NCBI GenBank assembly: GCA_023390155.1
Contig: JAEWDJ010000261.1
Coordinates: forward strand, 1 to 5,679
Length of the DNA: 5,679 bases
DNA from: Actinomycetes bacterium
GTDB taxonomy: Bacteria > Actinomycetota > Actinomycetes > Actinomycetales > Microbacteriaceae
Direction: 5' to 3'
This document shows positions 1 to 5,196 of the stretch, one piece after another (within the stretch, counting starts at the first letter, position 1; the number at the start of each line of letters is the position of its first letter). Both the position numbers and the translations under genes were made by a program. Under the pieces are notes generated by a model that did not search any database, was not told where the DNA came from, and worked only from the letters and a program-made list of their open reading frames with translations.

Positions 1-576
1 GAGCACGGTGGTGCCGCCCGCGTTGATGCGCTCCAGCACGGACATGATGCCGGCGCTGGTCGCGGGGTCGAGGTTTCCGGTCGGCTCGTCGGCCAGGAGG
101 ATCTGCGGCTTGTTGACGACGGCGCGGGCGATGGCGACGCGCTGCTGCTCACCGCCCGAGAGCTCGTGCGGGAGGCGCTGCGCCTTGCCGTCGAGGCCGA
201 CCATCTTGAGGACGTCGGGGACGGCCTCCTGGATGAAGCCGCGGGACTTGCCGATCACCTGGAGCGTGAACGCGACGTTCTGGAAGACGTTCTTGTTCGG
301 CAGCAGGCGGAAGTCCTGGAAGACCACACCGAGGTTGCGGCGGAAGTACGGCACCTTGCGGGAGGAGATCGAGCCGAGGTCCTGCCCCAGCACGTGGATG
401 TTGCCCTTGGTGGGCTTCTCCTCTTTCAGGATGAGACGCAGGCAACTCGACTTGCCGGAGCCGGACGCGCCGACGAGGAAGACGAACTCACCTCGCAGCA
501 CCTCGAGGTTGATGCCGTTCAGCGCCGGGCGGGTCGTGCCCGAGTACTGCTTGGATACGTGTTCGAACCGGATCAT
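1..576 (-). CDS. ftsE: Cell division ATP-binding protein FtsE (partial, 3' end beyond window)
   Basis: ABC-type ATPase that partners the membrane protein FtsX; the FtsEX complex at the divisome couples ATP hydrolysis to activation of peptidoglycan hydrolases at the septum. Translating the minus strand from ATG 576-574 gives MIRFEHVSKQYSGTTRPALN and 192 codons open to the window edge. Visible motifs: Walker A GASGSGKSS (residues 36-44), Q-loop VVFQDF (Gln87), ABC signature LSGGE (139-143), Walker B ILLADE (159-164, catalytic Glu164) and D-loop NLD (168-170). The H-switch histidine should lie just past the edge. The stretch GEFVFLVGASGSGKS and the PYFRRNLGVVFQDFRLL region are typical of FtsE rather than other ABC ATPases. 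The start fits the family N-terminus; a GAGG lies only 2 nt before the ATG, unusually close for a Shine-Dalgarno site. It lies downstream of prfB with about 110 bp between, the usual actinobacterial order; ftsX is expected beyond base 1. The total length cannot be judged. Confidence 0.95.
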   Translation of the reverse strand, partial: MIRFEHVSKQYSGTTRPALNGINLEVLRGEFVFLVGASGSGKSSCLRLILKEEKPTKGNIHVLGQDLGSISSRKVPYFRRNLGVVFQDFRLLPNKNVFQNVAFTLQVIGKSRGFIQEAVPDVLKMVGLDGKAQRLPHELSGGEQQRVAIARAVVNKPQILLADEPTGNLDPATSAGIMSVLERINAGGTTVL

Positions 577-587
577 GACCTCTAGAG

Positions 588-617
588 ACTATGCATCATC
601 CGCCGCTTCCGCCGTAA
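588..617 (-). promoter_or_regulatory. Possible ftsE promoter in the prfB-ftsE gap
   Basis: On the minus strand, TTACGG (617-612) and CATAGT (593-588) are separated by 18 bp and resemble weak sigma-70-type -35 and -10 boxes. The -10 candidate ends 11 nt before the ftsE ATG, so a transcript from it would have a leader of only a few bases. This would allow ftsE to be expressed apart from prfB. The match is partial and not backed by anything beyond spacing and base composition; read-through from prfB is equally possible. Confidence 0.25.
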
Positions 618-629
618 GGACGCGGGCGT

Positions 630-651
630 GGCGCGAGCCTGACAGCGCGCC
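630..651. repeat. Short GC-rich inverted repeat after prfB
   Basis: GGCGCG (630-635) and CGCGCC (646-651) can pair as a 6 bp stem with a 10 nt loop. It lies between the prfB stop and ftsE. No T-run follows on the minus strand, so a classical intrinsic terminator is not supported; it could act as an mRNA 3' stabilising hairpin or be a chance product of GC-rich sequence. Confidence 0.2.
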
Positions 652-687
652 GTGCGCGCGGTCGGTGCGAGGTCGACGCCGGGTCGG

Positions 688-1806
688 CTAGTCCTGGGAC
701 TCGGCTTTGGCTCCGGCTCGCCAGCGGATGCCCGCCGCGATGAACCCGTCGAGGTCGCCGTCGAACACCGAGCTGGGGTTTCCCGACTCGTATCCGGTGC
801 GCAGGTCTTTCACGAGCTGCTGGCCGTAGAGGAAGTAGGAGCGCATCTGGTCGCCCCAGCTCGCCGTGATCGTGCCGGCGAGCTCCTTCTTCTTCGCGGC
901 CTCCTCCTCCTTCTGGAGCAGGAGCAGTCGCGTCTGCAGCACGCGCATGGCGGCGGCGCGGTTCTGGATCTGCGACTTCTCGTTCTGCATCGAGACGACG
1001 ATGCCGGTCGGGAGGTGGGTGATGCGCACGGCGGAGTCGGTGGTGTTGACCGACTGGCCGCCCGGGCCGGAGGACCGGAACACGTCGACGCGGATGTCGC
1101 CCTCGGGGATGTCGACCTGGGTGGCCTCCTCCATGAGCGGGATGACCTCGACGGCGGCGAACGACGTCTGGCGCTTGTCCGCGGAGCCGAACGGGCTGAT
1201 GCGCGCCAGACGGTGGGTGCCCGCCTCGACCGACAGGGTGCCGAAGGCGTAGGGCACGTCCACCTCGAAGGTCGCGGACTTGATGCCCGCCCCCTCGGCG
1301 TAGGAGGTGTCCATCACCTTGACCGGGTACTTGTGCTGCTCCGCCCAGCGCAGGTACATGCGCAGGAGCATCTCGGCGAAGTCGGTGGCGTCGTCGCCAC
1401 CGGCGCCGGAGCGGATGGTGACGATCGCGGCACGCTCGTCGTACTCGCCGTTCAGGAGGGTCGTGACCTCGAGGTCGCCGAGCGCCTTCTGCAGCGACTC
1501 CAGCTCGGCGCGGGCCTCCGCCGCCGACTCCTCGTCGTCGCCCTCGTTGGCGAGCTCGATCAGCACCTCGAGGTCGTCGAGGCGGCGCTCGATGGTGGTG
1601 ATGCGGCCGAGCTCGGCCTGACGGTGGCTGAGCGCGCTGGTGACCTTCTGCGCGTTCGCGGTGTCGTCCCAGAGGTCGGGCGCGCCCGCCTGCTCGCTGA
1701 GGTCGGCGATCTCGGCACGGAGCTTGTCCGGGTCGACGACGGCGGTGATGTCGGCCAGGGTCGAGCGCAGCTCGGCGATCTGCGGGGTGAGGTCCAGTTC
1801 AATCAT
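688..1806 (-). CDS. prfB: Peptide chain release factor 2 (RF2)
   Basis: RF2 recognises UGA and UAA stop codons in the ribosomal A site and triggers hydrolysis of peptidyl-tRNA. The 372-residue protein (E. coli RF2 is 365) starts MIELDLTPQIAELRSTLADI. Residues 1-110 form the helical N-terminal domain. The RF2-specific stop-recognition tripeptide SPF is at 204-206 (ARISPFGSADKRQTSF), distinguishing it from RF1, which has PxT. The catalytic GGQ is at 249-251 in SSGPGGQSVN, whose Gln is the usual N5-methylation target. The C-terminal RSYFLY and KDLRTG (335-338 region) segments are also typical. ATG 1806-1804 was chosen because it gives the family N-terminus; the reading frame extends further upstream, but that part runs under the divergent transporter and has no family resemblance. 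The frame is continuous, with no in-frame TGA near codon 25, so the autoregulatory +1 frameshift of E. coli prfB is absent. The gene ends in TAG, which RF1 rather than RF2 decodes. It is probably transcribed toward ftsE. Confidence 0.97.
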   Translation of the reverse strand: MIELDLTPQIAELRSTLADITAVVDPDKLRAEIADLSEQAGAPDLWDDTANAQKVTSALSHRQAELGRITTIERRLDDLEVLIELANEGDDEESAAEARAELESLQKALGDLEVTTLLNGEYDERAAIVTIRSGAGGDDATDFAEMLLRMYLRWAEQHKYPVKVMDTSYAEGAGIKSATFEVDVPYAFGTLSVEAGTHRLARISPFGSADKRQTSFAAVEVIPLMEEATQVDIPEGDIRVDVFRSSGPGGQSVNTTDSAVRITHLPTGIVVSMQNEKSQIQNRAAAMRVLQTRLLLLQKEEEAAKKKELAGTITASWGDQMRSYFLYGQQLVKDLRTGYESGNPSSVFDGDLDGFIAAGIRWRAGAKAESQD

Positions 1807-1816
1807 GTCGGCGTCC

Positions 1817-1822
1817 AGCCTA
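1817..1822 (-). promoter_or_regulatory. Candidate -10 box of prfB
   Basis: Minus-strand TAGGCT fits the actinobacterial TANNNT -10 pattern and ends 10 nt before the prfB ATG. No Shine-Dalgarno sequence is seen in those 10 nt, so the mRNA may be leaderless or nearly so, a common mode in actinobacteria. No convincing -35 is visible 17-18 bp upstream. The palindrome CCGGCCGG (1823-1830) lies directly upstream of it. Confidence 0.4.
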
Positions 1823-1861
1823 CCGGCCGGTCGCGGGAGCCGGGACGGCGGCAGGAAGTTG

Positions 1862-1867
1862 TACGGT
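1862..1867 (+). promoter_or_regulatory. Candidate -10 box of the MFS transporter gene
   Basis: TACGGT fits TANNNT and ends 9 nt before ATG 1877. The intervening bases contain the palindrome GTTAAC (1868-1873) and no clear ribosome binding site, again suggesting a leaderless or very short-leader mRNA. It points away from the prfB candidate -10; any -35 regions would overlap near 1838-1846, where no TTGACA-like match is seen. Confidence 0.4.
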
Positions 1868-1876
1868 GTTAACGAG

Positions 1877-3142
1877 ATGACTTCCGACGAGCGCCCCTTC
1901 AGCTTCCGCTCCGTCGCCCTGGCCGCCTTCCTGCCGACGCTGCTCTTCTCGATCGGCGAGGGCGCGATCATCCCGATCATCCCGATCGCCGCGGGCAACC
2001 TCGGCGCCTCGCTCGCGATGGCCGGGTTCATCGCGTCGATGGTGATGCTCGGCGAGCTGGCCGGCGACATCCCGAGCGGCTGGGTCGTGTCGCGCTTCGG
2101 CGAACGGCGCTCGATGATCGCGGCGGCGCTCGTGGCGATCGCCGGCATCGCGGTCTGCCTGCTGGCGCCGAACTACTGGGTCCTGATGGTCGGCATCTTC
2201 CTCGTCGGGCTCGCGACGGCGGTCTTCGCCCTCGCGCGGCACGCGTTCATGACGACCTACGTCCCCCAGCGCTACCGGGCGCGGGCCCTCTCCACCCTGG
2301 GCGGGATCTTCCGCTGCGGCTGGTTCGTCGGCCCCCTGATCGCGTCGGGGGTGATCGCGCTCACCGGCTCGACGCAGTCGGTGTTCTGGATCTTCGTGGT
2401 CGGCTGCGTCGGCGCGGTCGTGGTGCTGATCGCCCTGCCCGATCCGGAGCGGATGTTCGGGCCGAGCCCGCGCACGACCGACGCCGCAGGCGAGCGGGTC
2501 ACCGCGGGCGAGGAGGAGGCGGAGGAGCGCACGCACGGCCTGTTCCGGACGATCTGGATGTTCCGCGCGGTGCTCGTGCGGATGGGCTCCGGCGTCGCGC
2601 TGGTGAGCGCCGTGCGGTCGGCCCGCACCGTGCTGCTCCCGCTCTGGGCGGTCTCGATCGGCCTGAGCGAGGCGAACACCGCGCTGATCATCGGCATCGC
2701 GGGCGCCGTCGACTTCGCGCTGTTCTACGCGAGCGGCCAGATCATGGACCGGTTCGGCCGGATGTGGAGCGCCATCCCGTCGATGCTCGGGCTGGGCGCC
2801 GGGTTCCTGGTGCTGTCGCTCTCGCACGACGTCGACGCACGCGTCGCCTGGTACGTCGGCGTCTCCCTCTTCCTCTCCGTCGCGAACGGCATCGGGTCCG
2901 GCATCGTCATGACCCTCGGCGCCGACCTCGCGCCCCGGGAGGCACCCGCGCCCTTCCTCGGCGCGTGGCGGTTCTCGAGCGATGCCGGCCAGGCGGCGGC
3001 GCCCCTCCTCGTCTCGCTGCTGACGGCGCTCGTGTCGCTGTCGTTCGCCGCCGGCGTGATGGGCGTGCTGGGGCTGTTCGGCGCCGGCCTGCTGGGCCGC
3101 TACATCCCGCGGTACGTGCCGCGGAAGGCCCGTCCCGCCTGA
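1877..3142 (+). CDS. Major facilitator superfamily (MFS) transporter
   Basis: Integral membrane secondary transporter of 421 residues, probably an exporter (drug or small-molecule efflux type); the substrate cannot be told from sequence. By eye there are 12 hydrophobic segments in two sets of six: roughly 12-40, 43-62, 79-97, 101-122, 143-163, 168-187, then 229-260, 266-290, 297-316, 322-345, 370-391 and 392-407. An MFS motif A-like loop lies between helices 2 and 3 (GDIPSGWVVSRFGERR, 63-78), and its half-repeat between helices 8 and 9 (SGQIMDRFGR, 286-295). The central cytoplasmic loop (about 188-226) is charged, with GEEEAEER at 211-218. The C-terminus is basic (RYVPRKARP). ATG 1877 was chosen because the frame upstream runs into prfB on the other strand and looks non-transporter-like; residues 1-10 then lead straight into helix 1. 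It is divergent from prfB and precedes the oxidoreductase gene by 77 bp, so co-transcription with the latter is possible but not shown. Confidence 0.9.
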   Translation: MTSDERPFSFRSVALAAFLPTLLFSIGEGAIIPIIPIAAGNLGASLAMAGFIASMVMLGELAGDIPSGWVVSRFGERRSMIAAALVAIAGIAVCLLAPNYWVLMVGIFLVGLATAVFALARHAFMTTYVPQRYRARALSTLGGIFRCGWFVGPLIASGVIALTGSTQSVFWIFVVGCVGAVVVLIALPDPERMFGPSPRTTDAAGERVTAGEEEAEERTHGLFRTIWMFRAVLVRMGSGVALVSAVRSARTVLLPLWAVSIGLSEANTALIIGIAGAVDFALFYASGQIMDRFGRMWSAIPSMLGLGAGFLVLSLSHDVDARVAWYVGVSLFLSVANGIGSGIVMTLGADLAPREAPAPFLGAWRFSSDAGQAAAPLLVSLLTALVSLSFAAGVMGVLGLFGAGLLGRYIPRYVPRKARPA

Positions 3143-3143
3143 G

Positions 3144-3159
3144 CCCGGCGCAGCGCGGG
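3144..3159 (+). terminator. Weak hairpin after the MFS gene
   Basis: CCC/GCG (3144-3146, 3148-3150) can pair with CGC/GGG (3154-3159) around a 3 nt loop with one bulged G. It begins 1 nt after the transporter stop. There is no T-run afterwards, so it may be a weak attenuator, an mRNA 3' end hairpin, or a chance GC-rich fold. Confidence 0.2.
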
Positions 3160-3162
3160 GAA

Positions 3163-3168
3163 TAGGCT
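3163..3168 (+). promoter_or_regulatory. Candidate -10 box of the LLM oxidoreductase gene
   Basis: TAGGCT, identical to the candidate prfB -10, stands in an otherwise GC-rich gap. Transcription would start near 3175, giving a leader of about 45 nt that contains the inverted repeat at 3189-3206 and the ribosome binding site. The sequence 17 bp upstream (TGAGCC) is a poor -35. Confidence 0.3.
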
Positions 3169-3188
3169 CGGCGGCGAGGCCGTTCGGC

Positions 3189-3206
3189 TTCATGCAAACG
3201 CATGAA
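3189..3206. promoter_or_regulatory. Perfect inverted repeat, candidate operator or leader hairpin
   Basis: TTCATGC (3189-3195) and GCATGAA (3200-3206) are exact reverse complements separated by AAAC. This 18 bp dyad is AT-richer than its surroundings and sits 3 bp before the ribosome binding site of the oxidoreductase gene. Size and symmetry suit a dimeric helix-turn-helix regulator (MarR/TetR-type sites are of this size), placed to block transcription. As RNA it would form a 7 bp stem with a 4 nt loop next to the Shine-Dalgarno site. No regulator gene is present in the window, so which mode applies is unknown. Confidence 0.45.
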
Positions 3207-3209
3207 TGT

Positions 3210-3214
3210 GAGGA
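3210..3214 (+). promoter_or_regulatory. Ribosome binding site that decides the LLM gene start
   Basis: GAGGA lies 5 nt before ATG 3220. The earlier in-frame ATG at 3202 has no such sequence before it and lies inside the inverted repeat. This favours 3220 as the true start. Confidence 0.6.
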
Positions 3215-3219
3215 CTGAC

Positions 3220-4257
3220 ATGGCGACCAGGCTCGAGCTCGGCATCGACACCTTCGGAGACGTCACCCGCGACCCCGAGGGCGCACCGCTCCCCCACGCG
3301 CAGGTGCTGCGCAACGTGGTCGAGGAGGGCGTGCTGGCCGACCAGGTCGGCCTCGACTTCATCGGCGTGGGCGAGCACCACCGCGAGGACTTCGCCGTGT
3401 CGGCGCCGGAGGTCGTGCTGGCGGCGATCGCCGGCCGCACCGAGCGGATCCACCTCGGCTCCGCCGTCACCGTGCTCAGCTCGGACGACCCCGTCCGGGT
3501 CTTCCAGCGGTTCGCGACGCTCGACGGCGTCTCGGGCGGGCGCGCCGAGGTCATCCTCGGCCGCGGCTCCTTCATCGAGTCGTTCCCGCTGTTCGGGTTC
3601 GACCTCGGCCAGTACGAGGAGCTCTTCGAGGAGAAGCTGAACCTCTTCGCCGAGGTGCGCAAGCAGGAGCCGGTGACCTGGGAGGGCGGCCTCCGCCCCG
3701 CTCTGACCGCGCAGTCGGTGTACCCGCACCTCGAGAGCGGGCTCCTGAAGACGTGGATCGGCGTGGGCGGTAGCCCGGAGTCCGTCATCCGCGCGGCGCA
3801 CTACGGCCTCCCCCTCATGCTCGCGATCATCGGCGGCGGCCCGATGCGGTTCCAGCCGCTCGCCGAGCTGTACCGCAAGGCCCTCGATCAGTTCGGGCAG
3901 GACACCACCCTCCCGATCGGCGTGCATTCCCCCGGCTTCGTGGCAGCGACCGACGAGGAGGCCAAGGAGATCCTCTGGCCGCACTACGAGGCGATGTCGA
4001 ACCGCATCGGCCGCGAGCGCGGCTGGCCGCCGGCGTCGCGCGCCCGGTTCGAGCACGAGGCCGGCGACGACGGCGCGCTCTTCGTGGGGTCGCCCGAGAC
4101 GGTCGCGAAGAAGATCGCCTACACCGCCCGCGGCCTCGGCATCGAGCGCTTCGACCTCAAGATCAGCAACGGGACGCTGGGGCACGACCACCTCATGCGT
4201 GCGATCGAGCTCTACGGCACGGAGGTCGCCCCGCGCGTGCATGAGCTATTGTCGTAG
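3220..4257 (+). CDS. LLM class (luciferase-like) flavin-dependent oxidoreductase
   Basis: Predicted cytoplasmic TIM-barrel oxidoreductase of 345 residues in the bacterial luciferase-like monooxygenase superfamily, which uses FMN (or in some actinobacterial members F420); the substrate is unknown. N-terminal strand MATRLELGIDTFGDV, then GEHHRED (51-57), LGSAVTVLSSDDPVRV (79-94), GRAEVILGRGSFIESFPLFG (107-126), the glycine-rich VGGSPESV (182-189), and near the C-terminus FVGSPETVAKKI (288-299), all in the order expected for the fold. The overall style, with xLGIDTFG at the start and GRGSFIESFPLFG, resembles the LLM subfamily named after structure 2I7G (TIGR03858); that assignment is from memory and unverified. 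Start at 3220 rests on the GAGGA site; starting at 3202 would add MNVRTD. The stop is TAG. The dyad just upstream suggests regulated expression. The nearest neighbours, the MFS gene upstream and tRNA-Leu downstream, do not reveal the substrate. Confidence 0.9.
   Translation: MATRLELGIDTFGDVTRDPEGAPLPHAQVLRNVVEEGVLADQVGLDFIGVGEHHREDFAVSAPEVVLAAIAGRTERIHLGSAVTVLSSDDPVRVFQRFATLDGVSGGRAEVILGRGSFIESFPLFGFDLGQYEELFEEKLNLFAEVRKQEPVTWEGGLRPALTAQSVYPHLESGLLKTWIGVGGSPESVIRAAHYGLPLMLAIIGGGPMRFQPLAELYRKALDQFGQDTTLPIGVHSPGFVAATDEEAKEILWPHYEAMSNRIGRERGWPPASRARFEHEAGDDGALFVGSPETVAKKIAYTARGLGIERFDLKISNGTLGHDHLMRAIELYGTEVAPRVHELLS
4247..4252 (+). promoter_or_regulatory. Possible tRNA-Leu -10 box inside the oxidoreductase 3' end
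   Basis: TATTGT (4 of 6 matches to TATAAT) lies in the last codons of the oxidoreductase gene and would start transcription near 4259, giving a precursor with a 5' leader of about 17 nt. No good -35 is seen. The tRNA could instead be processed from read-through of the upstream gene. Confidence 0.25.
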
Positions 4258-4275
4258 CCGCGCCCAGCGCGCGCC

Positions 4276-4357
4276 GCGGGAGTGGTGAAACTGGCAGACA
4301 CGCAGGATTTAGGTTCCTGTGCTTCACGGCGTGAGGGTTCGAGTCCCTTCTCCCGCA
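4276..4357 (+). tRNA. tRNA-Leu (anticodon UAG)
   Basis: A class II tRNA can be folded fully by hand. The acceptor stem GCGGGAG (4276-4282) pairs perfectly with CTCCCGC (4350-4356), with discriminator A4357, which leucine tRNAs require. The D stem is GTG/CAC (4285-4287, 4299-4301). The anticodon stem CAGGA/TCCTG (4303-4307, 4315-4319) encloses loop TTTAGGT, with anticodon TAG at 4310-4312 reading CUA and, with wobble, other CUN codons. A long variable arm follows (4320-4332). The T stem GAGGG/CCCTT (one G-T pair) encloses TTCGAGT (4338-4344). The 3' CCA is not encoded: the bases after A4357 are CAG, so it must be added by the CCA enzyme. It starts 18 bp after the oxidoreductase stop. No integrase or repeated copy of its 3' end is seen nearby, so there is no sign of an element inserted here. 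Confidence 0.96.
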
Positions 4358-4403
4358 CAGCAGGCGCAAAGTCAGACCAGGGGATGATCTTCGCCCGCGC
4401 CCC

Positions 4404-4424
4404 GCGAATTCGCACGGTTCGTGC
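4404..4424. repeat. Palindrome and small hairpin in the tRNA-DedA gap
   Basis: The perfect 10 bp palindrome GCGAATTCGC (4404-4413) overlaps a second inverted repeat, GCACG-GTT-CGTGC (4412-4424). They lie about 50 bp after the tRNA and before the DedA promoter region. Either could help end tRNA transcription or bind a regulator, but there is no T-run and the stems are short. Confidence 0.2.
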
Positions 4425-4437
4425 AGCTTCCGGCCAC

Positions 4438-4443
4438 TAAACT
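4438..4443 (+). promoter_or_regulatory. Candidate -10 box of the DedA gene
   Basis: TAAACT fits TANNNT and stands out in GC-rich sequence. Transcription would start near 4450, giving a leader of roughly 27 nt that holds the GGAG ribosome binding site. No clear -35 was found 16-18 bp upstream. Confidence 0.35.
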
Positions 4444-4468
4444 CGGCTGCATCCCGTCCCGAATCCCT

Positions 4469-4472
4469 GGAG
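4469..4472 (+). promoter_or_regulatory. Ribosome binding site of the DedA gene
   Basis: GGAG lies 4 nt before GTG 4477 and supports the non-ATG start chosen for the DedA-family protein. Confidence 0.5.
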
Positions 4473-4476
4473 AGTC

Positions 4477-5178
4477 GTGATCCACCACGCTGGCCTCATC
4501 CCCTGGCTCGACCCGCACACGATCATCGACGCGGCGGGCCCCTGGGCGCTCGTGGTGGTCTGCGGCATCGTGTTCGCCGAGACCGGCCTCCTGGTCGGCT
4601 TCCTCCTGCCGGGCGACACGCTCCTCGTCATCTCGGGCCTCCTGACGCACACCGCGATGGTCTTCGGCCTCGACATCTGGTGGGTCGCCCTGCTCATCGC
4701 CTTCGCCGCATTCCTGGGCGGCGAGGTCGGCTATCTGATCGGCCACAAGGCCGGGCCGAAGGTGTTCGAGCGGAAGGAGAGCGGCCTGTTCAGCATGGAG
4801 AACGTGCGGCGCACCAACGCGTTCTTCGAGCGTTTCGGGGCGCTCGCGATCATCCTCGCGCGCTTCGTGCCGATCGTGCGCACCTTCGCCCCGGTCGCCG
4901 CGGGCGTCGGGCACATGAACTACAAGAAGTACTCGCTCTACAACGCCATCGGCGCGCTCATCTGGGGCGCCGGACTCACCTACTTCGGCTTCCTGATCGG
5001 CTACATCCCGCCGGTCGCGAACTTCGTGTCGAGCTACATCGACATCATCCTCATCGGCGCCGTCGTCATCACGCTCATCCCGACCCTGTTCCACTACTTC
5101 CAGTCGATGCGCAAGGCGAAGAAGAAGCGCGCCGAGGGTGTCGCTCAGGAGCAGGCGCCCGCCGCACCGGAGGTCTGA
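4477..5178 (+). CDS. DedA family membrane protein (SNARE-associated/VTT domain)
   Basis: Polytopic membrane protein of 233 residues. DedA proteins are conserved envelope proteins; some members have been shown to recycle the undecaprenyl-phosphate lipid carrier across the membrane, others affect lipid composition and proton-motive-force homeostasis. The conserved residues studied in E. coli YqjA (E39, D51, R130, R136) have counterparts at matching spacing: Glu35 in FAETG, Asp47 in FLLPGDTLL, and Arg129 and Arg135 in ARFVPIVRTFAPVAAG. GGEVGYLIGHKAG (81-93) is also family-typical. Hydrophobic stretches lie at about 22-55, 62-90, 121-145, 155-176 and 186-205. The C-terminal tail (about 210-233) is basic, KAKKKR, then Ala/Pro-rich and presumably cytoplasmic. 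Start GTG is supported by the GGAG site and by reaching the first membrane segment promptly. It is monocistronic by position, between tRNA-Leu and the converging CDF gene. Which DedA activity it has cannot be told from sequence. Confidence 0.93.
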   Translation: MIHHAGLIPWLDPHTIIDAAGPWALVVVCGIVFAETGLLVGFLLPGDTLLVISGLLTHTAMVFGLDIWWVALLIAFAAFLGGEVGYLIGHKAGPKVFERKESGLFSMENVRRTNAFFERFGALAIILARFVPIVRTFAPVAAGVGHMNYKKYSLYNAIGALIWGAGLTYFGFLIGYIPPVANFVSSYIDIILIGAVVITLIPTLFHYFQSMRKAKKKRAEGVAQEQAPAAPEV

Positions 5179-5196
5179 CCCGCGCGCGCCGCCGCG

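Noticed and set aside
652..1872. Long open frame of 406 codons on the plus strand opposite prfB
   Set aside because: It is fully antisense to a firmly identified prfB, and its translation is Arg/Gly/Val/Leu-rich low-complexity text without family motifs, as expected from shadow frames in high-GC DNA.
1820..3193. Open frame of 457 codons on the minus strand opposite the MFS gene
   Set aside because: The translation is dominated by Arg, Glu, His, Asp and Pro without hydrophobic core patterns; this is the usual mirror frame of a GC3-rich gene.
3202..3219. Upstream in-frame ATG giving the oxidoreductase six extra residues
   Set aside because: It has no ribosome binding site, no TANNNT box at leaderless distance, and lies inside the inverted repeat; ATG 3220 has GAGGA at 5 nt.
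3190..4242. Open frame of 350 codons on the minus strand opposite the oxidoreductase
   Set aside because: It is antisense to a gene with clear family motifs, has biased charged composition and no recognisable domain.
4212..4415. Small 67-codon minus-strand frame spanning the tRNA
   Set aside because: Its middle (REKGLEPSRREAQEPKSC) is simply the antisense translation of tRNA-Leu, a pattern frequently mis-annotated as a hypothetical protein.
4340..4476. tRNA 3' end as a possible att site for a mobile element
   Set aside because: No integrase, no direct repeat of the tRNA 3' segment within the window, and the following gene is an ordinary DedA gene with matching GC content.
4372..5094. Open frame of 240 codons on the minus strand opposite the DedA gene
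   Set aside because: Asp/Glu/Arg/His-rich shadow frame of a membrane-protein gene; no domain seen.
5179..5196. Bidirectional terminator between the converging DedA and CDF genes
   Set aside because: The 18 bp gap is a CG-alternating run without a proper stem or a T-run on either side.
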